DNA of 64,000 nt from Isoetes taiwanensis (Eukaryota > Streptophyta > Lycopodiopsida > Isoetales > Isoetaceae), in contig JAJEKV010000163.1 of NCBI GenBank assembly GCA_021234155.1, positions 124,001-188,000 of the forward strand, written 5' to 3'. Numbering within the stretch: position 1 is the stretch's first letter; every line of letters starts with the position of its first letter. Made by a program: the position numbers and the translations under genes. The notes under the pieces were generated by a model. It was not told the origin of the DNA, did not search any database, and saw only the letters and a program-made list of their open reading frames with translations. Below, piece by piece: positions 23,011 to 33,479 of this stretch.

Positions 23011-24610
23011 ATCAACATATAGCCATATCTACAGCCGGGTTGCTAGTTATTTGAAGAGATGCTCATTCCATTTATTGTTGTGTGTACTAGAATTTCTTGT
23101 TCTTTCTTTATGCTTATGAAGCTATGGACTAAGTAAGATCTGAGTAAATGAGATAGGCAATAAACCGAAACTAGATTGAACTGTATAGCAAATAAATATC
23201 TTTGGAAAAGTGTTCCCGATTAAAGATATAAATGCAAAGCAATATTAAAAGGCATGAAGTTTTTATTGGGTTTTATGGTTATCTGAGACTCATATAAACA
23301 TAAGAATGATGCTATGCAACTACTTGTATTGAATACAACTTGTAGAAGTAGATTTTAACTTTGTATTTCGATTTTTTTAGGCTTTTAGGAATATTCTAAC
23401 ATACGAGACTTTAATACTAGACTTAAACCGGCTTGGACAGATGTTTACAAGTGAGAAAAGCTATATATAAGGTGTACCATATATATTTCTTAAGTCAACA
23501 AGCTTAATGGATTAGATCTAATCCTATTTTGGACTTTAAATCTTGAAGAGAGTTGTATAAAATTGTCTGAAACAAATAGATAATGAGATCATGTACTTCC
23601 AGGCAAAGGTTCAGTATCGCCAGTATCACAGAGGTCTTATCAGTTTGGATCTTTAACTGCCAAACTTACTTCCAATGCCATCGGAAATGCCACCCATGCA
23701 TTAGCATGGGGGATATATTTGTGACCCCTAGCGGTAGTATTGAGGGATATATTTATGTCCCCCTGCTAATGTATGGAAGACGAATTGTGGAACATTGACA
23801 AGTAAAAAGAGAAGAAAAAAAAAACTAGCAGAATTGCAGGGTTGGGAAGAAGGCTAGGCAGTCGGTATCCATTAATAAATTGTGTCGATTCTTTCCATTT
23901 ATGATAGTATTTCATAAATAATGATAGGATGTAATTTTTCGTTTTGTGTAGCACGAGATTCCTTATTATTTATACATGCTCAATTTTGCTTTTGCAGACA
24001 ATGAGTGCATGATATTGAAACCTATTTATATCTATTGCATTACATGTGTGGGGAGGGAGATGAAATATATGGAGCAATCGTCGAATCCTTGGAGTAATAA
24101 GAAAATGGCTAAAGATGTTGAGAAGTATGGATGCATTTTGAACATGTTCCAGTTTGAGATATTGGGGCATGCCACCAATCGACACGAGGCGAACATATTA
24201 GAAAAGCAATTTATTGGTATTTGAGGCAAAATGGGAGATTTTGAATTAAAATGTCTTCATATGTAGGGTTGAGTGGTAGACGTAAATTGATCATTATTGC
24301 GTTTGTATCTGTTGCTTGAAGGACCATGGACTGTCAAATTGGTTTACTTCTTAATGCTCATGCTAACTTTTTTTAGATGCACTTGTTGGCAATGATCATA
24401 ATATTATGAACTTGTGATATAGAGAAAGATAGCAAAACACTACGTAAAAATTGTTACTTGCATATAGGTGGTTATAACAATGTGAAGACTTTTCTAAAAC
24501 CAATTTCTGACAAGGGCATAGACAATTGTAAACCTTGCACAGACCAAGTGAATATTAGGAAGTTTATGGGTTTTTGTAATGTGTGGAATGTTGAAAAGTG
24601 AAAGAAGAAA
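23011..24610. other. Unassigned sequence with a GGGGACAT-type repeat cluster
   Basis: No recognisable gene. At about 23,706-23,790 are words of the GGGGATATATTT...GTCCCC family, which is seen in force at 27,893 and 28,676. A plus-strand frame at about 23,976-24,224 (82 codons) is unrecognised. Confidence 0.4.
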
Positions 24611-24962
24611 AGCAAAGCAAGGCAAGACTCACTAGTCTGGAAGGGCAAGAAGAATATCTCTTGGCAAATGCTTCAGGCTATATACTGCGTGGTCTATCTA
24701 GCATGAGTTGGATAGTAGGATGATAAGATGGTGCCTAAAATTCAAAAGAACAAAGCCTGACACCACTAGCAATGTGGTTTTGATGCTACATTTTGAGTAT
24801 TCATGATTTTATTAATTTTGACTTCATGGATTCTCCACCTGCTAAGACACTATACTTATATGTGCTTTGCAGTAGCTCTATGCATTAGGAGCTCTGAATG
24901 ACCGTGGGAAATTGACTAAATTAGTTAGAAGAATGGCAGAGTTTCCTTTAGACCCTATGCAG
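24611..24962 (+). pseudogene. DEAH-box RNA helicase fragment (PRP2/DHX16-like)
   Basis: Broken but ordered similarity to spliceosomal DEAH helicases, which unwind RNA in the nucleus during splicing: SGRARRISLGKCFRLYTAW (motif VI QRxGRxGR region and what follows), HELD, VPKIQ, NVVLML, IHDFINFDFMDSPPAKTL, then LYALGALND and LTKL.RRMAEFPLDPM (start of the HA2 domain). The wording fits PRP2/DHX16 best. It contains an in-frame TAG just before LYALGALND, several one- or two-base shifts and a short insertion near 24,745. Helicase motifs I-V are absent, so only about 115 codons remain. No intron interrupts the piece. The family is confident; the subfamily is less so. Confidence 0.8.
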
Positions 24963-24981
24963 TAAAAAAGGGCAGTTGCAT

Positions 24982-25058
24982 CCTCGGCGACCCGCCAGAC
25001 TCGGCGGCGCTGCGGCTTCGCCGCTTGGGCGCCGCCTCGTCTGGCGGGGCCGCCTCGG
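24982..25058. other. GC-rich 77-nt hairpin
   Basis: Arms 24,982-25,010 and 25,029-25,058 pair almost completely (CCGCCAGAC..GGCGGCGC against GCGCCGCC..GTCTGGCGG), with a smaller GCGGC-TTC-GCCGC hairpin at the tip. It is far richer in GC than its AT-rich surroundings and starts 20 bp after the helicase relic. It looks like an inserted foldback, but no target duplication is evident. Confidence 0.75.
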
Positions 25059-25274
25059 AAAATTCCCTCGTGGAATCTTCTCAAACCGTAGTTTCCCTAG
25101 TACATAAGTTCTATACCTTTTAATGTTATACCTTTTAATTTTAAAGAGGTGAAAAAAAAGAGAAGAAAATTTGAACTTACCAACGCCCGGGAGGGAGCGC
25201 GACATCAGGTATGTCCGACCTGATTTTGTCCCCGGGGGATAACTAAGCTTCTGAGCTTCTGATTTTGCTTGCAG

Positions 25275-25601
25275 GGAAATGGGAGGTACCACGGAGGGTA
25301 GGCGCGAAAACCGCACGAAAAGACACGAGGAAATGTTCTGGCAAGCAATGGAGCCAGCCACATGTCCTTGTGAGGGAATCTTACTCACAGAAGCACATGT
25401 TTTAGTGGAGTGCTCCCACATTGTATGTGGGAGCTGCAGTAAGGTAAGGTTTCTATTGTTTAGTTTCTATTGTTTTTTTAGTTCACTAATCTTTGTTCTT
25501 TTTGTTTGTTCTGTAGTCAATTGGTTGCCCACATTGTGGGCAACCAATTGCCAAGGCGGTGCGTGTGCCCGCATTGGACACGATCATAAATCGTCTCTGC
25601 G
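25275..25601 (+). CDS. RING-type zinc-finger protein, two exons (partial)
   Basis: Exon 1 (acceptor-like TTGCTTGCAG just before 25,275; ATG at 25,279) runs to 25,443. A 73-bp GT-AG intron (25,444-25,516, AAG|GTAAGG ... CTGTAG) joins in frame to exon 2 (25,517-25,601), which ends at a strong G|GTAAGT donor. The joined peptide has CPCEG, then VECSHIVCGSC, then CPHCGQPI and VPALDTIINRLC, the order of a RING finger. The first ligand pair is C-x-C instead of C-x2-C, so one residue is lost or the fold is atypical. RING proteins usually act as ubiquitin E3 ligases. Later exons were not found before the antisense copia piece at 26.2 kb, so the gene is probably truncated. Confidence 0.55.
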
Positions 25602-26203
25602 GTAAGTCTACATTTGATCCATCTTTGCATGCTCTTTTCGGAGGTCTTGTAATCACCATGGCACAACGTTCCAAGAACTTCTCCTTGAACAATTTCAGTA
25701 TCATCTCTCATGTCTGCCATAACTGCATCTATCTCAAATTTAAGCTGCACACACACTCTGCATGTCTGCTTCAGAGTTTATATATCCAGTCACAGGTAAG
25801 CTGCCACAGTCCTCATTTTGTACTTGTTCCAAAGCTGATAACTGTAGCAGAGATTTTCTAATCCCTTGTTTATCTTTTGCACTTAACACAGCAGTTGCAG
25901 ATAATAGTTTAGTACCTGACTTACCTTGGATTAGATCATGCCCTATTTCGACTTCTGGAAGCTCATGAAGTAGCTTTTCTGATGTGTCAGAAATACAAGG
26001 AAACCTCTCCCCGATTTTTGTTGAAAGAGGCGGATTCTTGGTACGCACATCGCGAAACCATGCCAAAAGACTCGATGTGGGGAGTCTAACTTCAATCTAA
26101 GCATCCACAAAGGTTTGTGCGGCAATGATTACACAATTCCATTGAACAAGTGCGGTCCAAAAGCCGCCCGGCATTGTCGGCGATTCGGTTCTCTGTCATC
26201 AAA
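25602..26203. other. Between RING exons and antisense gag; uncertain coding on minus strand
   Basis: A 108-codon minus-strand frame (26,066 to 25,740) and a shifted 79-codon one (25,756 to 25,517) adjoin each other and might be the 3' part of the antisense gag-like gene. Neither shows a domain I recognise. Confidence 0.35.
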
Positions 26204-26890
26204 TCACGTGCTACAAATTCCGGCTTTCTCAGCGGCAATGCTCCAACATTCGGCTTTTCCTCGGGGACTGCGGCGTTTAAACTTTGGAAGTAATTTCCTC
26301 TTTCTTCCAAAACCTTTTCTTTTTCTGCCCCTTATGGTTTGTGTGAGGGCAACAGCATGCTCCTCTCCTCCGACATCAAATTCCTTATACGCATGCACAG
26401 GCATATGTTTGTGTGCATCTTTATGTTCTATATGCAGATCATCATCCTGTGGCAAACTGGCCCCTGACAAAGCTTTATTTTGGTGAATACTGCCCTTTGG
26501 ACTTCCCTCTTCATTAGTACAGTGATCAGTTTGAACATTGTTTGGCTCCGGACTTTCCTCTGGTGCTGGCTTATCAATCACGGTGAAGTACGCATCGGTC
26601 ATTAATGTTCCCCACGTGTTAGGTACATCCTTGCACCCACCCAAGAGTGAGTGGAAATCCCATAGTTCCTTAGAACTAGAGAACACATCTAATACCCAAG
26701 GATGTATTTCTTTATCAATTGCCAAGCGAATAGTACTCAAAGCAATTTCATCTACTGCATCAAACTTGTCCTTGTCTTCTGCATCTAACCGTGTATGCTT
26801 CCCAAGAACAATATCCAAATGTTCCTGTCCATAGGAGTAAAGAAGCTTATGCATGAAAATTTTCCAGCTAGAATAATTTTCATGCTTAAG
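26204..26890 (-). pseudogene. Copia-type gag fragment, antisense, with basic tail
   Basis: Reading leftward, ENYSSWKIFMHKLL (crossing a frame change at about 26,860), then DAVDEIALSTIRLAIDKEIHPWVLD and SSSKELWDFHSLLG match the N-terminal domain of copia gag: a W anchor, a helix, and [A/S]KELWD. After an acidic linker the frame ends in a very basic stretch (RGRKRKGFGRKRKLLPKFKRR) rather than a CCHC knuckle. The open part is 216 codons. The upstream continuation is shifted by one base, and no LTR was found nearby. It is an old insertion or a reused gag; the basic tail could bind nucleic acid or act as a nuclear signal (inference). Confidence 0.7.
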
Positions 26891-27480
26891 AACTCAAATG
26901 AAGCCCAATCATATGCCGATGGCATACGCGTAGAAGTCCATAGATCCACCCAAAGATCTGATCCTACTATTGATCTATGTGTTTTGATGTTAAAACAAAA
27001 AGCGGCCGAGCTTGGGTGCGATACCATGATAGCACGAGGAAATCCACGAAGGATGAAGGAAAGACAAGGATTGGCGTAAGCACCTACTAGCTCTAGAGAG
27101 TGAACTAAGAAGAATGAGGCGTGACTATGGCTAATATAGAGTGCCATGTCGGCAACAAATGATGACTCAGCATGCAGTCATCATCATACTCTAACAAGCA
27201 ACAGAAATTAGTTCTCATGGTTATTCTTATTCTGTTCTGGCCAGAAAAGAATGCATGCAGCGATTTCAAAGCAGAAGGAGGTGAGCTTAGAAATGCAACA
27301 CTAGATTTCCTGATGGATCGAGATTGCGATGGGTCGAGAAATTTAAGGGCATAATATTTGTGAGTTTAGAATAGTTCCTTTTTCGTTTTAATTGATGAAT
27401 CGTGGTTTGTTGAACACGGGTGGCATTCATACTTTATTATGAAGTATTTATTTCACACTTCTAACTTGGTTTTTATTTTC
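26891..27480. other. Spacer, no gene seen
   Basis: Immediately upstream of the antisense gag. No LTR, primer site or recognised frame. Confidence 0.4.
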
Positions 27481-27680
27481 AGATTTTGGAGATATGGTAA
27501 AGAAGCACAATATGATGGGTTACGTCAGAAAAATCTATGATGATAGTAAGAATCGAGGTCTTGAAGAGCACGACCCATGAGAAAAAAGCGGTGGGAAGAG
27601 CAGAGCTTAGAGCCAGCGAGATATTACACAAGAAGAAGAACACGTGAAGAATCTTCTTTGAATGCAATGATAGTAGCTAT
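27481..27680. repeat. Repeat R6 copy 1
   Basis: Shares AAAAATCTATGAT.ATAGTAAG and AGAGCCAGCGAGATATTACA with 38,960-39,135, with a different number of GCGAGCTT-type internal repeats. Confidence 0.65.
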
Positions 27681-27892
27681 ATTATGCAAATTCTTTTGGG
27701 GACACGCTTCTTTGTTTTTCGGTTTTTCATATGTAGAATCATGGGGTTTGTATTGTGATTTGTGGTGTTTTTCTCGGCGTATTTCTTCTTACGTTCAATA
27801 TACTTTTGAGGTTCTACTATGGTCCAAAGAAGGTCACAAAAGTGGAATTATAGTCTTGGATCTCCAACCGAGCTTGTAATTTATAAACCCTG

Positions 27893-28034
27893 CTAAGAAG
27901 GGGGACAGAAATATGTCTCCCGTACACTAAGGAGGGGGACAGATTTCTGTCCCCATATATACTACGACGGGGACAGAAACATGTCCCCCACCTTAGTGTA
28001 CGGGGGACATATTTCTGTCCTCCTATAGACTAAG
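27893..28034. repeat. Imperfect 142-bp palindrome of GGGGACAG.TT units
   Basis: The left arm (27,893-27,954) and right arm (27,969-28,034) are near-complete reverse complements around a 14-bp loop. Shared landmarks are GGGGACAGAAATATGTC, CCGTACACTAAGG and TTTCTGTCCCC. Within each arm GGGGACA...TGTCCCC is itself a short palindrome, so the DNA can form nested cruciforms. Confidence 0.85.
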
Positions 28035-28233
28035 AAGACTAGACATACATGTCATCATACACAAAGCTACTTTGGCTCTGTTATCATTTTTTCATGCTCA
28101 TCATTGTTGTTTATCATGTTGCCACCTAGGCATAAAAATCCACATCATCACATCACTCCATTTCCACATCATCAAAAGATGACTAGGCATAATATATCCA
28201 TTTTGACCATGTCATGAAGTTGGTCAACATCCA

Positions 28234-28510
28234 CTCTAAGCTTACCTTGGGAAATGAGCCTAATAGCCTTGCCATCCTAGTTGTCCTATTTTTTACCCTT
28301 GCCACTTTATTTTCAACCCTAGTTGCCACATCACCCTAAGTTCCACTCAAACCCAAAAAAACAAAAGTGCCCTATTTTTTGAGCTTGTTGTTTCATCATC
28401 ATGTAGAGACGCAAAAAAACATGCTAGTTTGACCTTTGAAATTTGCAAAAAGACCTTGTTTTTTGACCTTGATATAGAAATCCAAGTGTTTTGTCATTCG
28501 GGCAGTATAG
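28234..28510. repeat. Repeat family R3, copy 2
   Basis: Same orientation as 5,397-5,692, with homopolymer and single-base differences. Confidence 0.8.
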
Positions 28511-28600
28511 AGGCTCCAAAATGGCGATTCGACTTCGCCATATCATTCAGAATGGCAAAATTACCCTAGGGACCAAGTTATACAACCAGTTTTGCTAAAG
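28511..28600 (-). repeat. Repeat family R2 piece in inverted orientation
   Basis: Reverse complement of about 5,085-5,170 (and 6,290-6,372), including ACTTGGTCCC and the ATGGCGA.TCGACTTCGCC segment. Confidence 0.75.
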
Positions 28601-28675
28601 AAAGAAACACAGACACCCTGCATGGCAGCATTCCGCAGCCACCTCCTCCTAGGCCAATTGACTATGAATGTCTTT

Positions 28676-28803
28676 CTGTCCCCATCCTTTGTATGGGGGC
28701 ATATATTTCTGTCCCCTAACCTTTGTATGGGGGCATATATGTATGGAAGATATATTTCTGCCCCCCTGCTAATGTATGGGGGGGTATATTTCTGTCCCCA
28801 TAC
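28676..28803. repeat. Minisatellite-like GGGGGCATATATTTCTGTCCCC cluster
   Basis: About four degenerate units sharing TATTTCTG(T/C)CCCC and GTATGGGGG. Related to the palindrome at 27,893 and to 23,706-23,790 (which shares CCCCCTGCTAATGTATGG). Confidence 0.8.
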
Positions 28804-29911
28804 GTTATATCGAATTTCTGAAGGTTTGAATATTCTTGCATGGAGTTTTTATTCGAGCCATGCCACCGTGGTCAGTTTTAGCAATGGCGCTCCCTTTGAT
28901 GGTGGATTCATGGAAAGCGTTAGTGTAGATGAAGATGATAGATTTAAAGGAGGAAAATATAGGTTTCATGGTAATGCCTGGATTTTGGATTCGTCGAGAT
29001 CAAGATGTTTAGGCCAGTCACAAAGAATTTTTCGGTGTATACTGGCATATACTCGAAATATGCCTATTACACATCGAGGGTTTGCATTTTAGGGGCACCT
29101 CGGCAACACAGAATATCGTCACACCAAATTTTCTCAATGCTATATCTTCCATATCTCCTTCGGCATGCGAAGGTCAAGCTGATAGCCCAAAATGAAGGCT
29201 ACATAATGAGTATTGCAATGTGAACATGAGATAGGCCTCGAAACATGTAAGTCGATCCAAATCCACAAATAAATGCTTCATATATATAGTTTTTTTATTC
29301 CATTGAGTATAGGTGATATGGCAGAGTAGCACTAATCTAAATGCCAATATGCATAGCTGGGGACTCTTTGAAGCGAGTGCAATGCCTCAAAAGAGCTCCT
29401 TGGAGCATTGCTCCTACACAAAGGTATAGAATATCTAATGGATTTGCAATTAAGTCTTTAATATAAGCTGAATTGTAGGGCACAATGCCAATTTTGAATT
29501 AACGAAACAGATTAGACATCCAAGTTTAGCTGTGTAGTGGAACAAAGATAAATTTCTCTCTTGGCAATTAACTTTACACTAAAATCTAGATACACACCAT
29601 TGCACAACAAAACTATCAAGGAAAACCAACTCAAATAGTGTTGCTTATTCATGATTACTTGAAATGTTCCATGGGCAAGACTTCTTAGACCAACTAGACC
29701 CATCAAAATAATGCCCCCTTGTTGAACCCTCAAATTGCTACAATTGGATTTCAATAATGGATTTGTATGGTCAAAAACCCAACATCGTGTATATTTTAAA
29801 CTTAAAACTGTGAGTAGGCAGATACTTAGCGTGAACAATGTAGCATTGCCTTCCCCCATTGAAAACGTTTTATATAACCAGCTTCTTTTGTTATTTAATG
29901 TCCCAAAGAAC
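28804..29911. other. Unassigned sequence
   Basis: A plus-strand frame to 29,092 contains VVSFSNGAPFDGGFMESVSV and is unrecognised. Nothing else suggests a gene. Confidence 0.4.
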
Positions 29912-30142
29912 TATTTTAATGATAATGCTGATGAAGCCAAAGACCCATTAGAGCTAAGGAAACTGGCACTCCTGTGCTGGATCTGTCTCAACAGCTTCAT
30001 CATCCGATTGGCTAAATGATAATCTACAGGCAGACCAAGCCCATGCTCATACATGTCCCAAGTTAAACATGACCTATGCATTTTATTGCAAATGAGCACA
30101 AGCATAAGCTTCAGCAGCTTGTTCCAAATCCTTCCCAATATC
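29912..30142 (-). pseudogene. SEL1L/HRD3 fragment (ERAD substrate receptor), one exon
   Basis: Reading leftward from a splice-acceptor-like TGTGTTTCCAG: IGKDLEQAAEAYACAHLQ, VMFNLG, MYEHGLGLPVDYHLAN, DEAVETDPAQ and VPVSLALMGLWLHQHY, in order. This matches the last Sel1-like repeats of HRD3/SEL1L, the ER-membrane adaptor that passes misfolded proteins to the HRD1 ubiquitin ligase (family knowledge). Two in-frame stops stand where glutamine codons are expected, and there are three small frameshifts. Only about 75 codons remain. The intact intron border means a genomic exon fragment, not a reverse-transcribed copy. Confidence 0.8.
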
Positions 30143-30629
30143 CTGGAAACACAAAAGGAAAATGGAAAGCCAATAGTTATCATGGCCAAAGTAATTAAAG
30201 GGAAGAGATGGGAGTTTTTCTCTGCAATTTGCAGGGAACAAAAGTCTAGTGCTTTCTTCAGGCTGCAACAATCTGGCTGCATTAATGCTACACCATATAT
30301 TAGAAGACAAGGTTTGGAATGTGCTGAAGTTAGCGTTCTTGATATTTTGTTTCTGCTTCAGCCTTTCTAGCTTGGCCTTGGAGAATTCAAAGGACATTGT
30401 CATAAGTTCACCGTCTACTTCATTGCTACTGTGTACCGGATTCTTGGATATGCATATATGATCAGGAGGCAGTTTTTGAGTTGGACATGATTCTGGAGAT
30501 GGAAAAACATGTACTTTCTGCATTATGTTTGGTGGAGTAACTGATTTTTCTTGTGATGCATGTGCCCATGCTTTGACAAGTTCCATAGCAGTTGTTCCAT
30601 CTGAAATTTGACGATTGCTTGTTACAGAT
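30143..30629 (-). other. Minus-strand open stretch of unknown meaning
   Basis: The frame 30,658 to 30,083 is open for 191 codons (RQISDGTTAMELVKAWAHAS, FEFSKAKLERLKQKQ). It begins just after an ATTTCAG that could be an acceptor and ends inside the HRD3 exon in another frame. I recognise no domain; parts may be intron. Confidence 0.35.
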
Positions 30630-31500
30630 ATGGCTCTCACCACTCTCAGCATACCCAAATATTATAGCACTCCACGACAATGTGTCCCGATACATCATCT
30701 TGTCAAAGACCCTACAAGCACCTATCATGTTGCCACATTTGGCGTAAATATCAACCAAGGCTGTTGCCACCAGCATGTCTGATTCATGACCATCCTCTGC
30801 AAGAAGAGAGTGGATTCTTTTCCCCTTCTGCAGAATCTCTGTTTTCCCAAAGTTTATGTCAATTTGTCCTGTTGCAGAATTAGCACATGCCTTTATTGCT
30901 GCAACATAAGTTTGAACATTTGGCGTGATTCCTTCTTCCTGCATGCATTCCTTGCCTAGTGGCGTGACGTTAAAATACTATCTATCTATCTATCTCTTTT
31001 CAAGCTGAGAGTCGATAGCCATGCCCTATTTGAGCATTTTTACTTTCAGAAGTTCACCTTCAACATGTTTGCTCTCTTCTTCTGCTGCACAGCCAGCGCA
31101 TGCTTTCAGTGCAGCGACCTATGTATTTGGAGAAAAACCTTCCTCTTGCATGAATGCAAATAATGTCAGAGCCAACTCACACTGACCACTATCTACATAC
31201 CCAAATATCATAATATTCCAGGATACTGTGTCACGATTTGGTATTCTATCAAAAGGCGTGTGAGCATCTAACCTATTACCACATTTCAAATACATGTGCA
31301 CAATTGCACTTGCTAGAACAATGCTTGTATCATTCCCACTATCAATAATAGTAGCATGAATTCTCATATCTGTGTATACTTCTCCTGAACTACTGCATTC
31401 TTTCAATGCAGCAAGAAAAATGGAAATGTGTGGTCTTACTTTATTCTCCCCTGCATTTGCTTATACATTCTAAGAGCCGCTCTACCTTCATACTTGGCAT
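30630..31500 (-). pseudogene. PPR protein fragment, copy 1
   Basis: Pentatricopeptide-repeat protein of the plant organelle RNA-processing family. In order from 31,500 leftward: RAALRMYKQMQ, IFLAALKECSSSGEV, a repeat with RIHATIIDSGND..IVLASAIVHMYLKCGNRLDAH, FDRIPNRDTVSWNIMIFGYVDSG, LALTLFAFMQEEGFSPN, then ALKACAG, MQEEGITPNVQTYVAAIKACA, KGKRIHSLLAEDGHESDMLVATALVDIYAKCGN, FDKMMYRDTLSWSAIIFGYAESGE. That is roughly six 35-residue units of the P-L-S type. It breaks at about 31,435 and 31,120 and between about 31,060 and 30,950. There is no targeting peptide and no E/DYW tail. A CTAT microsatellite lies at about 30,978 inside the gap. Confidence 0.8.
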
Positions 31501-31984
31501 TTGAAGGGGCCTTCATGTGGGGGGAAAAATCGAAAATTACTTATGGATATGGAATGAAAGTTTTGAAAAAGCTCCAAGATTTGCGCAAAGGGCTTTATAT
31601 CAATAATTACCACATTGTTTAGCGCCGTTGCATGCTCTTCCAGTATGTATTCCTCTTCATGTGGCAACACATCATGAGCTAACCTAAGGCTAACCATTGT
31701 TGCAATCAAAAAATTACTGTGGGCTCCAACATTGACACGGCTGAATCTCTCATCTAAAAACCACCATTGACATATAAAGCTAATCTTTCTAGTAAGCTTG
31801 TTAATCTAACAAATAACATCTCAAGAACAAATTATGTGTTGGTACAATGAATTCAAAGATTCAGCATGCATACTCTCAGGGCATTCTGGATGTGAATTAT
31901 ACATGGAACCCTTGACAACTTCAATCAAAAGGTAACAAAGCATGTGTTCCACAAGGATTAGCAGTCGACTGCAAAGCCCAGGTT

Positions 31985-32345
31985 CGAGGATGCGAAAAAG
32001 AAAAGCATCCGTTAGTTCTCCACAAAATGTCCATAACGAAAGACTAAGTACCTGTATGAACAAGAGTGGGACTTCATCTCTCCATCTGCTTAGACCAGCT
32101 CTGCTACAGACAAAACTTTCCAACATATTTGAAGGCCAAGGCTTTTTGCAAACATGAAGTAGCTCTTGGAGAGTAAGAGCAGATGATGTTGTAGTAAAAT
32201 TGGCCCCTGCTCCATTACACTTACACTCGAGCTTTTGATTAGATATAACATCCAACCTCCCAGCAAAGGGATAAAAGGAAACTAACACACGAGCTAATGA
32301 CTTCTTTAACCTTGACACCATTACCTCAAACTCCCCTTCATCTGG
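31985..32345 (-). pseudogene. BAHD acyltransferase N-terminal fragment, copy 1
   Basis: LPDEGEFEVMVSRLKKSLARVLVSFYPFAGRL, then LECKCNGAGANF and VPLLFIQV are the classic start of a BAHD acyl-CoA-dependent acyltransferase, in the order LKxSL..L..FYP.AGRL, then NGxGA.F, then PLL..Q. Such enzymes acylate phenolics, alcohols or amines in the cytosol. The frame loses similarity just where the catalytic HxxxD motif should follow, and no DFGWG motif is present, so it cannot be active. Upstream, a TCTGACAG resembling a splice acceptor precedes the first conserved residues. Confidence 0.8.
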
Positions 32346-32556
32346 TAATCTGATGATCGTCTGTCAGAGTGTTCTCTTAAAATAAAAGATTGTGCTTCCA
32401 TTGCATATGGAGGCGGTTCTATATCCCTTTGTGCAAAGCCTTACCTTGACACCATTACCTCAAACTCCCCTTCATCTGGTAATCTGATGACCGTCTGTCA
32501 GAGTGTCCTCTTAAAATAAAAGATTGTGCTTCCATTGCATATGGAGGCGGTTCTCT
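32310..32556. repeat. 134-bp tandem duplication at the 5' end of the BAHD fragment
   Basis: CTTGACACCATTACCTCAAA occurs at 32,311 and 32,445 with matching sequence to GGAGGCGGTTCT. The second module copy (34,764 onward) has a single unit, so the duplication arose after the module was copied, or was lost there. Confidence 0.85.
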
Positions 32557-32773
32557 CCATTTTAGTTGCAGGCAGGATCTTTGTCTGCTTGATGGAATTA
32601 TGAGACATGTTCAGAGTAAGGAGGCATTGCACAATAGGATCACCAATATTCTGTTTCTTAAGCTAGGTTTACATTGTTGCTCAACTTCTTAACAACGGCA
32701 GCAATGTAGGACTTATACTTTGCAAAAACTGTTATTGTAACATCGCTCAACTGCTCTCCGACCACATGATTTG

Positions 32774-33466
32774 AATCCTTAGTCAGCAGCCGAGTGTAAA
32801 CTGCCAACAAAAAATAAGGTTGTAAAACTTGGGCAACAAAGCTTACAAGACCAAGGTAAGTAATTTGTTCCTTTCGATCTGGACATCGCTCTACCTTCAA
32901 TGCATTGAATGTCTATTTTATATTGCCTTGTATTAGAAATAAACATAGGAGCAATTTTCGCACCCATTCTTCTTTGAACTACGGATATATCATCCCTTAG
33001 AGAACAAAGCGGACAAATTTCGGGGAACAAAAGATCGATTGCTTTTGGAAATCATTCTTTGGAAATCATTACGGCTTGAAGCATGGGCGAGAGAAGTTCG
33101 AGATCTCTTCGGAAGCATCACAAGTCTCTTCGAAGCATTCATATTGTATGTGCGGCTCACGAAGCCATGTCGGTAGATGCGAGCAATACTCTTCTTCAAA
33201 GATCGTTCGGAGACCAGCATCTAGATCTATATATGTCTTGAGCTTTTTGAAGGTTTTATCCTCTGTCCAGGCCCTTTAAATACGTCATTTTTTCCAATCA
33301 GCAAGTATAACCTCAATGCTGAAAACGAATTTTGGCATTTCCCATCCGGAAGCATAACCTCAACGCTAGAAACGAATTTTGGGCAAACCATAAACTCCAA
33401 ATAAAGCAATGTCCACAGGAACAACTGGCCAACTCTGCTCTTTGTGATTTTACAAACAAATCTCCC
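32774..33466. repeat. Copy of the window-start module
   Basis: Matches 1-713. On the minus strand it holds the hydrophobic frame YLGLVSFVAQVLQPYFLLAVY (80 codons, 32,900 to 32,658), preceded in another frame by CPLCSLRDDISVVQRRMGAK. It is probably a broken exon of an unidentified membrane protein. Confidence 0.75.
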
Positions 33467-33479
33467 ATACCCTATTTGA

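Larger units (their letters stand above)
31020..32583. repeat. PPR + BAHD module, copy 1
   Basis: Recurs at 33,467-34,903 in the same orientation. Right of GATCTTTGTCTG the two copies diverge: copy 1 into unrelated sequence, copy 2 into a copia fragment. Confidence 0.85.
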
